Source: Acanthacorydalis orientalis
Taxonomy: Eukaryota > Arthropoda > Insecta > Megaloptera > Corydalidae
Assembly: GCA_034766995.1 (NCBI GenBank)
Contig: CM068313.1
Coordinates: 23,047,512 to 23,111,511, forward strand
Length of the DNA stretch: 64,000 nucleotides
Direction of reading: 5' to 3'
Part shown: piece by piece, positions 38,496-53,364 of the stretch
How the letters are laid out: the number at the start of each line of letters is the position of its first letter
Numbering within the stretch: position 1 is the stretch's first letter
Made by a program: the position numbers and the translations under genes
Notes under the pieces: model-generated
Databases searched by the model: none
Told to the model about the DNA's origin: nothing
What the model saw: only the letters and a program-made list of their open reading frames with translations

Positions 38496-39724
38496 TTTTT
38501 TTGCGGATATTTTGCGGATATTTCGCGGTTTTTGTAACTTTTTCGGTATCCATTATGAACCGATGTTATTTTTGTCTCATTTATGATATAGAACATTAAA
38601 ATAGGCATCGGATAGTATGAAATAGTTGCCACTTTTTTAACATTTTGGATATTTTAGACACGAAAAACCTTTAATTTCGCGAATTTTTCGCGGTTTTTGT
38701 GACTTTTTTGGTATCTATTATGAACCGATGTTAATTTTGACTCATGTATGATATAGTATATTAAAATATGCATCGGATAGTATGAAATAGTTGCCATTTT
38801 TATAGCATTTTGGATCTTTTAGCCATGAAAAACCTTTATTTTTGTTAATTTTTCGCGGTTTTTGTGACTTTTTCGGTATCTATTATAAACCGATGTCAAT
38901 TTTGACTCAAGTATGAAATAGAACATTAAATAACGCATAGAACAGTATGAAATAGTTGCTAGTTTTATAACATTTTGGGTATTTTATGAAGGAAAAACTG
39001 TAATTTTTGCAGATTTTTTGCAGTTTTTATGATATTTCCGACATTTATTACGGACAGATATTAATTTAGTCTAGAAATATACATAAAGCATTAAAAGACG
39101 AATCGACCAGTATTAATTAGTTGGCAAATTATCCTACATATCCACAAAATAAGCAATATCCGTAATATCCACCATATACGAAATATCCTCATTATCCGCA
39201 ATATCAAAAAAATGTGATTTTTTGCAGTTTATTTGATATTTCCTACATATTTTATGGACTGATAAAAATTTTAAATAAGATATGATATAGAACAATTATA
39301 TACGCATCGACCGGTATGAAATAGTTGCCATTTTTAAAACAATTTGGATATTTTATATATTGCGGATATGGCGGATATTGAAGATATGGCGGATATGGTT
39401 TATTTTGTTGATATGTAGGATATTTTGGTAACTAGTTAATACTGGTCGATTCGTCTTTTAATGCTTTATGTATATTTCTAGACAAAATTAACATCGGTCC
39501 ATAATAAATGTCGGAAATATCAAAAAAACCGCAAAATATCTGCAAAAATTTTAGTTATTCCTTCATAAAACATGCAAAATGTTATAAAACTAGCAACTAT
39601 TTCATACCGTTCGATGCGTATTTTCATGTTCTATATCGTAAAAGAGACAAAATTAACATAGGTTCATAATTGATACCGAAAAAGTGACAAAAACCGCGAA
39701 ATATCCGCAAAACATCCGCAAAAA
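38496..39724 (+). repeat. Block B3
   Basis: Near-identical to B2, in the same orientation, with its orientation switch near 39,380. It follows an F monomer that lacks the usual 'gaacattaaaatacg' variant, indicating a recombinant border. Confidence 0.9.
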
Positions 39725-41480
39725 TAAACGTTTTTCTTGCTTAAAATATCCAAAATGTAAAAAAAATGACAAAAATTTCATACTGTTCGATGCGTATTCT
39801 CATGTTCTATATCATAAGATAATAATAAATACCAAAAATAACTCAAAAACCCCCAAAAATCGCATTTTTTTGGATTTTGCGGATATGCGGATATGGCGGA
39901 TACGCAAAAATAAACGTTTTTCTTGCTTAAAATAGCCAAAATGTAAAAAAAAATGACAAAAATTTCATACTGTTCGATGCGTATTCTCATGTTCTATATC
40001 ATAAGATAATAATAAATACCAAAAATAACTCAAAAACCCCCAAAAATCGCATTTTTTTGGATTTTGCGGATATGCGGATATGGCGGATACGCAAAAATAA
40101 ACGTTTTTCTTGCTTAAAATATCCAAAATGTAAAAAAAATGACAAAAATTTCATACTGTTCGATGCGTATTCTCATGTTCTACATCATAAGATAATAATA
40201 AATACCAAAAATAACTCAAAAACCCCCCAAAATCGCATTTTTTTGGATTTTGCGGATATGCGGATATGGCGGATACGCGGATATTGCGGATATGGCGGAT
40301 ACGGCGGATATCATATCCGCGGCGGATATCATATCCGCGGCGGATATAATATCCGCGGCGGATATCATATCCGCCATATCCGCATATCCGCAAAATCCAA
40401 AAAAATGCGATTTTTGGGGGTTTTTGAGTTATTTTTGGTATTTATTATTATCTTATGATATAGAACATGAGAATACGCATCGAACAGTATGAAATTTTTG
40501 TCATTTTTTTTACATTTTGGCTATTTTAAGCAAGAAAAACGTTTATTTTTGCGTATCCGCCATATCCGCATATCCGCAAAATCCAAAAAAATGCGATTTT
40601 TGGGGGTTTTTGAGTTATTTTTGGTATTTATTATTATCTTATGATATAGAACATGAGAATACGCATCGAACAGTATGAAATTTTTGTCATTTTTTTTACA
40701 TTTTGGCTATTTTAAGCAAGAAAAACGTTTATTTTTGCGTATCCGCCATATCCGCATATCCGCAAAATCCAAAAAAATGCGATTTTTGGGGGTTTTTGAG
40801 TTATTTTTGGTATTTATTATTATCTTATGATATAGAACATGAGAATACGCATCGAACAGTATGAAATTTTTGTCATTTTTTTTACATTTTGGCTATTTTA
40901 AGCAAGAAAAACGTTTATTTTTGCGTATCCGCCATATCCGCATATCCGCAAAATCCAAAAAAAATGCGATTTTTGGGGGTTTTTGAGTTATTTTTGGTAT
41001 TTATTATTATCTTATGATATAGAACATGAGAATACGCATCGAACAGTATGAAATTTTTGTCATTTTTTTTACATTTTGGATATTTTAAGCAAGAAAAACG
41101 TTTATTTTTGCGTATCCGCCATATCCGCATATCCGCAAAATCCAAAAAAATGCGATTTTTGGGGGTTTTTGAGTTATTTTTGGTATTTATTATTATCTTA
41201 TGATATAGAACATGAGAATACGCATCGAACAGTATGAAATTTTTGTCATTTTTTTTACATTTTGGCTATTTTAAGCAAGAAAAACGTTTATTTTTGCGTA
41301 TCCGCCATATCCGCATATCCGCAAAATCCAAAAAAATGCGATTTTTGGGGGTTTTTGAGTTATTTTTGGTATTTATTATTATCTTATGATATAGAACATG
41401 AGAATACGCATCGAACAGTATGAAATTTTTGTCATTTTTTTTACATTTTGGTTATTTTAAGCAAGAAAAACGTTTATTTT
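39725..41480. repeat. Palindrome P3: 3 R, 4-unit core, 6 F monomers
   Basis: The core lies at 40,304-40,375, with third unit 'gcggatataatatccgcg'. F monomers are near 40,476, 40,662, 40,848, 41,035, 41,221 and 41,408. This is one of the two longest arms. The right end joins an inverted B block instead of a normal one. Confidence 0.9.
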
Positions 41481-42700
41481 TGCGGATGTTTTGCGGATAT
41501 TTCGCGGTTTTTGTCACTTTTTCGGTATCAATTATGAACCTATGTTAATTTTGTCTCTTTTACGATATAGAACATGAAAATACGCATCGAACGGTATGAA
41601 ATAGTTGCTAGTTTTATAACATTTTGCATGTTTTATGAAGGAATAACTAAAATTTTTGCAGATATTTTGCGGTTTTTTTTGATATTTCCGACATTTATTA
41701 TGGACCGATGTTAATTTTGTCTAGAAATATACATAAAGCATTAAAAGACGAATCGACCAGTATTAACTAGTTACCAAAATATCCTACATATCAACAAAAT
41801 AAACCATATCCGCCATATCTTCAATATCCGCCATATCCGCAATATATAAAATATCCAAATTGTTTTAAAAATGGCAACTATTTCATACCGGTCGATGCGT
41901 ATATAATTGTTCTATATCATATCTTATTTAAAATTTTTATCAGTCCATAAAATATGTAGGAAATATCAAATAAACTGCAAAAAATCACATTTTTTTGATA
42001 TTGCGGATAATGAGGATATTTCGTATATGGTGGATATTACGGATATTGCTTATTTTGTGGATATGTAGGATAATTTGCCAACTAATTAATACTGGTCGAT
42101 TCGTCTTTTAATGCTTTATGTATATTTCTAGACTAAATTAATATCTGTCCGTAATAAATGTCGGAAATATCATAAAAACTGCAAAAAATCTGCAAAAATT
42201 ACAGTTTTTCCTTCATAAAATACCCAAAATGTTATAAAACTAGCAACTATTTCATACTGTTCTATGCGTTATTTAATGTTCTATTTCATACTTGAGTCAA
42301 AATTGACATCGGTTTATAATAGATACCGAAAAAGTCACAAAAACCGCGAAAAATTAACAAAAATAAAGGTTTTTCATGGCTAAAAGATCCAAAATGCTAT
42401 AAAAATGGCAACTATTTCATACTATCCGATGCGTATTTTAATATACTATATCATACATGAGTCAAAATTAACATCGGTTCATAATAGATACCAAAAAAGT
42501 CACAAAAACCGCGAAAAATTCGCGAAATTAAAGGTTTTTCGTGCCTAAAATATCCAAAATGTTAAAAAAGTGGCAACTATTTCATACTATCCGATGCCTA
42601 TTTTAATGTTCTATATCATAAATGAGACAAAAATAACATCGGTTCATAATGGATACCGAAAAAGTTACAAAAACCGCGAAATATCCGCAAAATATCCGCA
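41481..42700 (-). repeat. Block B4, inverted
   Basis: The reverse complement of B2/B3: the end that normally joins R monomers ('accgaaaaagtgacaaaaac' side) is encountered first. The orientation switch is near 41,820. Confidence 0.9.
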
Positions 42701-44272
42701 AAAAAAAACGTTTTTCTTGCTTAAAATAACCAAAATGTAAAAAAAATTACAAAAATTTCATACTGTTCGATGCGTATTTTAATGTTCTATATCATAAGAT
42801 AATAATAAATAACAAAAAATAACAAAAAAAACCCAAAAATCGCATTTTTTTGGATTTTGCGGATATGCGGATATGGCGGATACGCAAAAATAAACGTTTT
42901 TCTTGCTTAAAATAGCCAAAATGTAAAAAAAATGACAAAAATTTCATACTGTTCGATGCGTATTCTCATGTTCTATATCATAAGATAATAATAAATACCA
43001 AAAATAACTCAAAAACCCCCCAAAATCGCATTTTTTTGGATTTTGCGGATATGCGGATATGGCGGATACGCAAAAATAAACGTTTTTCTTGCTTAAAATA
43101 GCCAAAATGTAAAAAAAATGACAAAAATTTCATACTGTTCGATGCGTATTCTCATGTTCTATATCATAAGATAATAATAAATACCAAAAATAACTCAAAA
43201 ACCCCCAAAAATCGCATTTTTTTGGATTTTGCGGATATGCGGATATGGCGGATATGATATCCGCCGCGGATATTATATCCGCCGCGGATATGATATCCGC
43301 CGCGGATATGATATCCGCCGTATCCGCCATATCCGCAATATCCGCGTATCCGCCATATCCGCATATCCGCAAAATCCAAAAAAATGCGATTTTTGGGGGT
43401 TTTTGAGTTATTTTTGGTATTTATTATTATCTTATGATATAGAACATGAGAATACGCATCGAACAGTATGAAATTTTTGTCATTTTTTTTACATTTTGGC
43501 TATTTTAAGCAAGAAAAACGTTTATTTTTGCGTATCCGCCATATCCGCATATCCGCAAAATCCAAAAAAATGCGATTTTTGGGGGTTTTTGAGTTATTTT
43601 TGGTATTTATTATTATCTTATGATATAGAACATGAGAATACGCATCGAACAGTATGAAATTTTTGTCATTTTTTTTACATTTTGGCTATTTTAAGCAAGA
43701 AAAACGTTTATTTTTGCGTATCCGCCATATCCGCATATCCGCAAAATCCAAAAAAATGCGATTTTTGGGGGTTTTTGAGTTATTTTTGGTATTTATTATT
43801 ATCTTATGATATAGAACATGAGAATACGCATCGAACAGTATGAAATTTTTGTCATTTTTTTTACATTTTGGCTATTTTAAGCAAGAAAAACGTTTATTTT
43901 TGCGTATCCGCCATATCCGCATATCCGCAAAATCCAAAAAAAATGCGATTTTTGGGGGTTTTTGAGTTATTTTTGGTATTTATTATTATCTTATGATATA
44001 GAACATGAGAATACGCATCGAACAGTATGAAATTTTTGTCATTTTTTTTACATTTTGGCTATTTTAAGCAAGAAAAACGTTTATTTTTGCGTATCCGCCA
44101 TATCCGCATATCCGCAAAATCCAAAAAAATGCGATTTTTGGGGGTTTTTGAGTTATTTTTGGTATTTATTATTATCTTATGATATAGAACATGAGAATAC
44201 GCATCGAACAGTATGAAATTTTTGTCATTTTTTTTACATTTTGGATATTTTAAGCAAGAAAAACGTTTATTT
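42701..44272. repeat. Palindrome P4 between two inverted B blocks
   Basis: Three R monomers, an inverted four-unit core at about 43,248-43,321, and five F monomers. The B-adjacent variant monomer is on the left (about 42,720-42,840), consistent with the whole B4-P4-B5 segment being inverted. Confidence 0.9.
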
Positions 44273-45495
44273 TTGCGGATGTTTTGCGGATATTTCGCGG
44301 TTTTTGTCACTTTTTCGGTATCAATTATGAACCTATGTTAATTTTGTCTCTTTTACGATATAGAACATGAAAATACGCATCGAACGGTATGAAATAGTTG
44401 CTAGTTTTATAACATTTTGCATGTTTTATGAAGGAATAACTAAAATTTTTGCAGATATTTTGCGGTTTTTTTGATATTTCCGACATTTATTATGGACCGA
44501 TGTTAATTTTGTCTAGAAATATACATAAAGCATTAAAAGACGAATCGACCAGTATTAACTAGTTACCAAAATATCCTACATATCAACAAAATAAACCATA
44601 TCCGCCATATCTTCAATATCCGCCATATCCGCAATATATAAAATATCCAAATTGTTTTAAAAATGGCAACTATTTCATACCGGTCGATGCGTATATAATT
44701 GTTCTATATCATATCTTATTTAAAATTTTTATCAGTCCATAAAATATGTAGGAAATATCAAATAAACTGCAAAAAATCACATTTTTTTGATATTGCGGAT
44801 AATGAGGATATTTCGTATATGGTGGATATTACGGATATTGCTTATTTTGTGGATATGTAGGATAATTTGCCAACTAATTAATACTGGTCGATTCGTCTTT
44901 TAATGCTTTATGTATATTTCTAGACTAAATTAATATCTGTCCGTAATAAATGTCGGAAATATCATAAAAACTGCAAAAAATCTGCAAAAATTACAGTTTT
45001 TCCTTCATAAAATACCCAAAATGTTATAAAACTAGCAACTATTTCATACTGTTCTATGCGTTATTTAATGTTCTATTTCATACTTGAGTCAAAATTGACA
45101 TCGGTTTATAATAGATACCGAAAAAGTCACAAAAACCGCGAAAAAATTAACAAAAATAAAGGTTTTTCATGGCTAAAAGATCCAAAATGCTATAAAAATG
45201 GCAACTATTTCATACTATCCGATGCGTATTTTAATATACTATATCATACATGAGTCAAAATTAACATCGGTTCATAATAGATACCAAAAAAGTCACAAAA
45301 ACCGCGAAAAATTCGCGAAATTAAAGGTTTTTCGTGCCTAAAATATCCAAAATGTTAAAAAAGTGGCAACTATTTCATACTATCCGATGCCTATTTTAAT
45401 GTTCTATATCATAAATGAGACAAAAATAACATCGGTTCATAATGGATACCGAAAAAGTTACAAAAACCGCGAAATATCCGCAAAACATCCGCAAA
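44273..45495 (-). repeat. Block B5, inverted, with hybrid right border
   Basis: A near-identical inverted copy of B4. At its right end (about 45,470-45,510) the usual 'aaaatatccgcaaaaaaaaa' border is replaced by 'cgcaaaacatccgcaaaaat' from the other B border, marking a recombination or conversion joint. Confidence 0.85.
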
Positions 45496-46478
45496 AATAA
45501 ACGTTTTTCTTGCTTAAAATAGCCAAAATGTAAAAAAAATTACAAAAATTTCATACTGTTCGATGCGTATTTTAATGTTCTATATCATAAGATAATAATA
45601 AATAACAAAAAATAACTCAAAAACGCCCAAAAATCGCATTTTTTTGGATTTTGCGGATATGCGGATATGGCGGATACGCAAAAATAAACGTTTTTCTTGC
45701 TTAAAATAGCCAAAATGTAAAAAAAATGACAAAAATTTCATACTGTTCGATGCGTATTCTCATGTTCTATATCATAAGATAATAATAAATACCAAAAATA
45801 ACTCAAAAACCCCCCAAAATCGCATTTTTTTGGATTTTGCGGATATGCGGATATGGCGGATACGCAAAAATAAACGTTTTTCTTGCTTAAAATAGCCAAA
45901 ATGTAAAAAAAATGACAAAAATTTCATACTGTTCGATGCGTATTCTCATGTTCTATATCATAAGATAATAATAAATACCAAAAATAACTCAAAAACCCCC
46001 AAAAATCGCATTTTTTTGGATTTTGCGGATATGCGGATATGGCGGATACGCGGATATTGCGGATACGGCGGATATCATATCCGCGGCGGATATCATATCC
46101 GCGGCGGATATCATATCCGCCATATCCGCATATCCGCAAAATCCAAAAAAATGCGATTTTTGGGGGTTTTTGAGTTATTTTTGGTATTTATTATTATCTT
46201 ATGATATAGAACATGAGAATACGCATCGAACAGTATGAAATTTTTGTCATTTTTTTTACATTTTGGCTATTTTAAGCAAGAAAAACGTTTATTTTTGCGT
46301 ATCCGCCATATCCGCATATCCGCAAAATCCAAAAAAATGCGATTTTTGGGGTTTTTTTGTTATTTTTTGTTATTTATTATTATCTTATGATATAGAACAT
46401 TAAAATACGCATCGAACAGTATGAAATTTTTGTAATTTTTTTTACATTTTGGATATTTTAAGCAAGAAAAACGTTTTT
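45496..46478. repeat. Palindrome P5: 3 R, 3-unit core, 2 F monomers
   Basis: The core lies at 46,068-46,121 in normal orientation. The asymmetric flank left of it lacks 9 bp (one 'ggatatggc' word) present in other copies. Confidence 0.9.
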
Positions 46479-47703
46479 TTTTGCGGATATTTTGCGGATA
46501 TTTCGCGGTTTTTGTAACTTTTTCGGTATCCATTATGAACCGATGTTATTTTTGTCTCATTTATGATATAGAACATTAAAATAGGCATCGGATAGTATGA
46601 AATAGTTGCCACTTTTTTAACATTTTGGATATTTTAGGCACGAAAAACCTTTAATTTCGCGAATTTTTCGCGGTTTTTGTGACTTTTTTGGTATCTATTA
46701 TGAACCGATGTTAATTTTGACTCATGTATGATATAGTATATTAAAATACGCATCGGATAGTATGAAATAGTTGCCATTTTTATAGCATTTTGGATCTTTT
46801 AGCCATGAAAAACCTTTATTTTTGTTAATTTTTCGCGGTTTTTGTGACTTTTTCGGTATCTATTATAAACCGATGTCAATTTTGACTCAAGTATGAAATA
46901 GAACATTAAATAACGCATAGAACAGTATGAAATAGTTGCTAGTTTTATAACATTTTGGGTATTTTATGAAGGAAAAACTGTAATTTTTGCAGATTTTTTG
47001 CAGTTTTTATGATATTTCCGACATTTATTACGGACAGATATTAATTTAGTCTAGAAATATACATAAAGCATTAAAAGACGAATCGACCAGTATTAATTAG
47101 TTGGCAAATTATCCTACATATCCACAAAATAAGCAATATCCGTAATATCCACCATATACGAAATATCCTCATTATCCGCAATATCAAAAAAATGTGATTT
47201 TTTGCAGTTTATTTGATATTTCCTACATATTTTATGGACTGATAAAAATTTTAAATAAGATATGATATAGAACAATTATATACGCATCGACCGGTATGAA
47301 ATAGTTGCCATTTTTAAAACAATTTGGATATTTTACATATTGCGGATATGGCGGATATTGAAGATATGGCGGATATGGTTTATTTTGTTGATATGTAGGA
47401 TATTTTGGTAACTAGTTAATACTGGTCGATTCGTCTTTTAATGCTTTATGTATATTTCTAGACAAAATTAACATCGGTCCATAATAAATGTCGGAAATAT
47501 CAAAAAAACCGCAAAATATCTGCAAAAATTTTAGTTATTCCTTCATAAAACATGCAAAATGTTATAAAACTAGCAACTATTTCATACCGTTCGATGCGTA
47601 TTTTCATGTTCTATATCGTAAAAGAGACAAAATTAACATAGGTTCATAATTGATACCGAAAAAGTGACAAAAACCGCGAAATATCCGCAAAACATCCGCA
47701 AAA
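46479..47703 (+). repeat. Block B6
   Basis: Normal orientation is restored here. Near-identical to B2 and B3; the switch lies near 47,360, where 'ttttacatattgcgg' replaces 'ttttatatattgcgg'. Confidence 0.9.
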
Positions 47704-48713
47704 ATAAACGTTTTTCTTGCTTAAAATATCCAAAATGTAAAAAAAATGACAAAAATTTCATACTGTTCGATGCGTATTCTCATGTTCTATATCATAATAT
47801 AATAATAAATACCAAAAATAACTCAAAAACCCCCAAAAATCGCATTTATTTGGATTTTGCGGATATGCGGATATGGCGGATACGCAAAAATAAACGTTTT
47901 TCTTGCTTAAAATAGCCAAAATGTAAAAAAAATGACAAAAATTTCATACTGTTCGATGCGTATTCTCATGTTCTATATCATAAGATAATAATAAATACCA
48001 AAAATAACTCAAAAACCCCCCAAAATCGCATTTTTTTGGATTTTGCGGATATGCGGATATGGCGGATACGCGGATATTGCGGATATGGCGGATACGGCGG
48101 ATATCATATCCGCGGCGGATATCATATCCGCGGCGGATATAATATCCGCGGCGGATATCATATCCGCCATATCCGCATATCCGCAAAATCCAAAAAAATG
48201 CGATTTTTGGGGGTTTTTGAGTTATTTTTGGTATTTATTATTATCTTATGATGTAGAACATGAGAATACGCATCGAACAGTATGAAATTTTTGTCATTTT
48301 TTTTACATTTTGGATATTTTAAGCAAGAAAAACGTTTGTTTTTGCGTATCCGCCATATCCGCATATCCGCAAAATCCAAAAAAATGCGATTTTTGGGGGT
48401 TTTTGAGTTATTTCTGGTATTTATTATTATCTTATGATATAGAACATGAGAATACGCATCGAACAGTATGAAATTTTTGTCATTTTTTTTACATTTTGGC
48501 TATTTTAAGCAAGAAAAACGTTTATTTTTGCGTATCCGCCATATCCGCATATCCGCAAAATCCAAAAAAATGCGATTTTTGGGGTTTTTTTGTTATTTTT
48601 TGTTATTTATTATTATCTTATGATATAGAACATTAAAATACGCATCGAACAGTATGAAATTTTTGTAATTTTTTTTACATTTTGGATATTTTAAGCAAGA
48701 AAAACGTTTTTTT
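47704..48713. repeat. Palindrome P6: 2 R, 4-unit core, 3 F monomers
   Basis: The core lies at 48,097-48,168. Private variants at 47,798 (T in 'cataatataa') and 48,414 (C in 'ttatttctgg') recur in P9 at exactly +6,886. The 'gatgtagaac' variant is in the right arm (48,251). Confidence 0.9.
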
Positions 48714-49937
48714 TTTGCGGATATTTTGCGGATATTTCGCGGTTTTTGTAACTTTTTCGGTATCCATTATGAACCGATGTTATTTTTGTCTCATTTATGA
48801 TATAGAACATTAAAATAGGCATCGGATAGTATGAAATAGTTGCCACTTTTTTAACATTTTGGATATTTTAGGCACGAAAAACCTTTAATTTCGCGAATTT
48901 TTCGCGGTTTTTGTGACTTTTTTGGTATCTATTATGAACCGATGTTAATTTTGACTCATGTATGATATAGTATATTAAAATACGCATCGGATAGTATGAA
49001 ATAGTTGCCATTTTTATAGCATTTTGGATCTTTTAGCCATGAAAAACCTTTATTTTTGTTAATTTTTCGCGGTTTTTGTGACTTTTTCGGTATCTATTAT
49101 AAACCGATGTCAATTTTGACTCAAGTATGAAATAGAACATTAAATAACGCATAGAACAGTATGAAATAGTTGCTAGTTTTATAACATTTTGGGTATTTTA
49201 TGAAGGAAAAACTGTAATTTTTGCAGATTTTTTGCAGTTTTTATGATATTTCCGACATTTATTACGGACAGATATTAATTTAGTCTAGAAATATACATAA
49301 AGCATTAAAAGACGAATCGACCAGTATTAATTAGTTGGCAAATTATCCTACATATCCACAAAATAAGCAATATCCGTAATATCCACCATATACAAAATAT
49401 CCTCATTATCCGCAATATCAAAAAAATGTGATTTTTTGCAGTTTATTTGATATTTCCTACATATTTTATGGACTGATAAAAATTTTAAATAAGATATGAT
49501 ATAGAACAATTATATACGCATCGACCGGTATGAAATAGTTGCCATTTTTAAAACAATTTGGATATTTTATATATTGCGGATATGGCGGATATTGAAGATA
49601 TGGCGGATATGGTTTATTTTGTTGATATGTAGGATATTTTGGTAACTAGTTAATACTGGTCGATTCGTCTTTTAATGCTTTATGTATATTTCTAGACAAA
49701 ATTAACATCGGTCCATAATAAATGTCGGAAATATCAAAAAAACCGCAAAATATCTGCAAAAATTTTAGTTATTCCTTCATAAAATATGCAAAATGTTATA
49801 AAACTAGCAACTATTTCATACCGTTCGATGCGTATTCTCATGTTCTATATCGTAAAAGAGACAAAATTAACATAGGTTCATAATTGATACCGAAAAAGTG
49901 ACAAAAACCGCGAAATATCCGCAAAACATCCGCAAAA
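48714..49937 (+). repeat. Block B7
   Basis: Normal orientation, near-identical to the other homogenised copies. It has single-base differences such as 'ccatatacaaaatatcc' near 49,390. Confidence 0.9.
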
Positions 49938-51484
49938 ATAAACGTTTTTCTTGCTTAAAATATCCAAAATGTAAAAAAAATGACAAAAATTTCATACTGT
50001 TCGATGCGTATTCTCATGTTCTATATCATAAGATAATAATAAATACCAAAAATAACTCAAAAACCCCCAAAAATCGCATTTTTTTGGATTTTGCGGATAT
50101 GCGGATATGGCGGATACGCAAAAATAAACGTTTTTCTTGCTTAAAATAGCCAAAATGTAAAAAAAATGACAAAAATTTCATACTGTTCGATGCGTATTCT
50201 CATGTTCTATATCATAAGATAATAATAAATACCAAAAATAACTCAAAAACCCCCAAAAATCGCATTTTTTTGGATTTTGCGGATATGCGGATATGGCGGA
50301 TACGCTAAAATAAACGTTTTTCTTGCTTAAAATAGCCAAAATGTAAAAAAAATGACAAAAATTTCATACTGTTCGATGCGTATTCTCATGTTCTATATCA
50401 TAAGATAATAATAAATACCAAAAATAACTCAAAAACCCCCAAAAATCGCATTTTTTTGGATTTTGCGGATATGCGGATATGGCGGATACGCGGATATTGC
50501 GGATATGGCGGATACGGCGGATATCATATCCGCGGCGGATATCATATCCGCGGCGGATATCATATCCGCCATATCCGCATATCCGCAAAATCCAAAAAAA
50601 TGCGATTTTTGGGGGTTTTTGAGTTATTTTTGGTATTTATTATTATCTTATGATATAGAACATGAGAATACGCATCGAACAGTATGAAATTTTTGTCATT
50701 TTTTTTACATTTTGGCTATTTTAAGCAAGAAAAACGTTTATTTTTGCGTATCCGCCATATCCGCATATCCGCAAAATCCAAAAAAATGCGATTTTTGGGG
50801 GTTTTTGAGTTATTTTTGGTATTTATTATTATCTTATGATATAGAACATGAGAATACGCATCGAACAGTATGAAATTTTTGTCATTTTTTTTACATTTTG
50901 GCTATTTTAAGCAAGAAAAACGTTTATTTTTGCGTATCCGCCATATCCGCATATCCGCAAAATCCAAAAAAATGCGATTTTTGGGGGTTTTTGAGTTATT
51001 TTTGGTATTTATTATTATCTTATGATATAGAACATGAGAATACGCATCGAACAGTATGAAATTTTTGTCATTTTTTTTACATTTTGGCTATTTTAAGCAA
51101 GAAAAACGTTTATTTTTGCGTATCCGCCATATCCGCATATCCGCAAAATCCAAAAAAATGCGATTTTTGGGGGTTTTTGAGTTATTTTTGGTATTTATTA
51201 TTATCTTATGATATAGAACATGAGAATACGCATCGAACAGTATGAAATTTTTGTCATTTTTTTTACATTTTGGCTATTTTAAGCAAGAAAAACGTTTATT
51301 TTTGCGTATCCGCCATATCCGCATATCCGCAAAATCCAAAAAAATGCGATTTTTGGGGTTTTTTTGTTATTTTTTGTTATTTATTATTATCTTATGATAT
51401 AGAACATTAAAATACGCATCGAACAGTATGAAATTTTTGTAATTTTTTTTACATTTTGGATATTTTAAGCAAGAAAAACGTTTT
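49938..51484. repeat. Palindrome P7: 3 R, 3-unit core, 5 F monomers
   Basis: The core lies at 50,517-50,570. Its left arm carries 'gatacgctaaaataaacg' (about 50,298), shared with P1 (about 35,638), so P7 and P1 are related copies. Confidence 0.9.
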
Positions 51485-52710
51485 TTTTTGCGGATATTTT
51501 GCGGATATTTCGCGGTTTTTGTAACTTTTTCGGTATCCATTATGAACCGATGTTATTTTTGTCTCATTTATGATATAGAACATTAAAATAGGCATCGGAT
51601 AGTATGAAATAGTTGCCACTTTTTTAACATTTTGGATATTTTAGGCACGAAAAACCTTTAATTTCGCGAATTTTTCGCGGTTTTTGTGACTTTTTTGGTA
51701 TCTATTATGAACCGATGTTAATTTTGACTCATGTATGATATAGTATATTAAAATACGCATCGGATAGTATGAAATAGTTGCCATTTTTATAGCATTTTGG
51801 ATCTTTTAGCCATGAAAAACCTTTATTTTTGTTAATTTTTCGCGGTTTTTGTGACTTTTTCGGTATCTATTATAAACCGATGTCAATTTTGACTCAAGTA
51901 TGAAATAGAACATTAAATAACGCATAGAACAGTATGAAATAGTTGCTAGTTTTATAACATTTTGGGTATTTTATGAAGGAAAAACTGTAATTTTTGCAGA
52001 TTTTTTGCAGTTTTTATGATATTTCCGACATTTATTACGGACAGATATTAATTTAGTCTAGAAATATACATAAAGCATTAAAAGACGAATCGACCAGTAT
52101 TAATTAGTTGGCAAATTATCCTACATATCCACAAAATAAGCAATATCCGTAATATCCACCATATACGAAATATCCTCATTATCCGCAATATCAAAAAAAT
52201 GTGATTTTTTGCAGTTTATTTGATATTTCCTACATATTTTATGGACTGATAAAAATTTTAAATAAGATATGATATAGAACAATTATATACGCATCGACCG
52301 GTATGAAATAGTTGCCATTTTTAAAACAATTTGGATATTTTATATATTGCGGATATGGCGGATATTGAAGATATGGCGGATATGGTTTATTTTGTTGATA
52401 TGTAGGATATTTTGGTAACTAGTTAATACTGGTCGATTCGTCTTTTAATGCTTTATGTATATTTCTAGACAAAATTAACATCGGTCCATAATAAATGTCG
52501 GAAATATCAAAAAAACCGCAAAATATCTGCAAAAATTTTAGTTATTCCTTCATAAAACATGCAAAATGTTATAAAACTAGCAACTATTTCATACCGTTCG
52601 ATGCGTATTTTCATGTTCTATATCGTAAAAGAGACAAAATTAACATAGGTTCATAATTGATACCGAAAAAGTGACAAAAACCGCGAAATATCCGCAAAAC
52701 ATCCGCAAAA
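51485..52710 (+). repeat. Block B8
   Basis: Normal orientation, near-identical to neighbours, with the orientation switch near 52,360. Confidence 0.9.
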
Positions 52711-53364
52711 ATAAACGTTTTTCTTGCTTAAAATATCCAAAATGTAAAAAAAATGACAAAAATTTCATACTGTTCGATGCGTATTCTCATGTTCTATATC
52801 ATAAGATAATAATAAATACCAAAAATAACTCAAAAACCCCCAAAAATCGCATTTTTTTGGATTTTGCGGATATGCGGATATGGCGGATACGCGGATATTG
52901 CGGATATGGCGGATACGGCGGATATCATATCCGCGGCGGATATCATATCCGCGGCGGATATAATATCCGCGGCGGATATAATATCCGCGGCGGATATCAT
53001 ATCCGCCATATCCGCATATCCGCAAAATCCAAAAAAATGCGATTTTTGGGGGTTTTTGAGTTATTTTTGGTATTTATTATTATCTTATGATATAGAACAT
53101 GAGAATACGCATCGAACAGTATGAAATTTTTGTCATTTTTTTTACATTTTGGCTATTTTAAGCAAGAAAAACGTTTATTTTTGCGTATCCGCCATATCCG
53201 CATATCCGCAAAATCCAAAAAAATGCGATTTTTGGGGTTTTTTTGTTATTTTTTGTTATTTATTATTATCTTATGATATAGAACATTAAAATACGCATCG
53301 AACAGTATGAAATTTTTGTAATTTTTTTTACATTTTGGATATTTTAAGCAAGAAAAACGTTTTT
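52711..53364. repeat. Palindrome P8, shortest: 1 R, 5-unit core, 2 F monomers
   Basis: This is the smallest homogenised palindrome, yet it has the largest core: five 18-bp units at 52,918-53,007, of which two are the 'ataat' variant. The R arm has only one 186-bp monomer. Confidence 0.9.
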
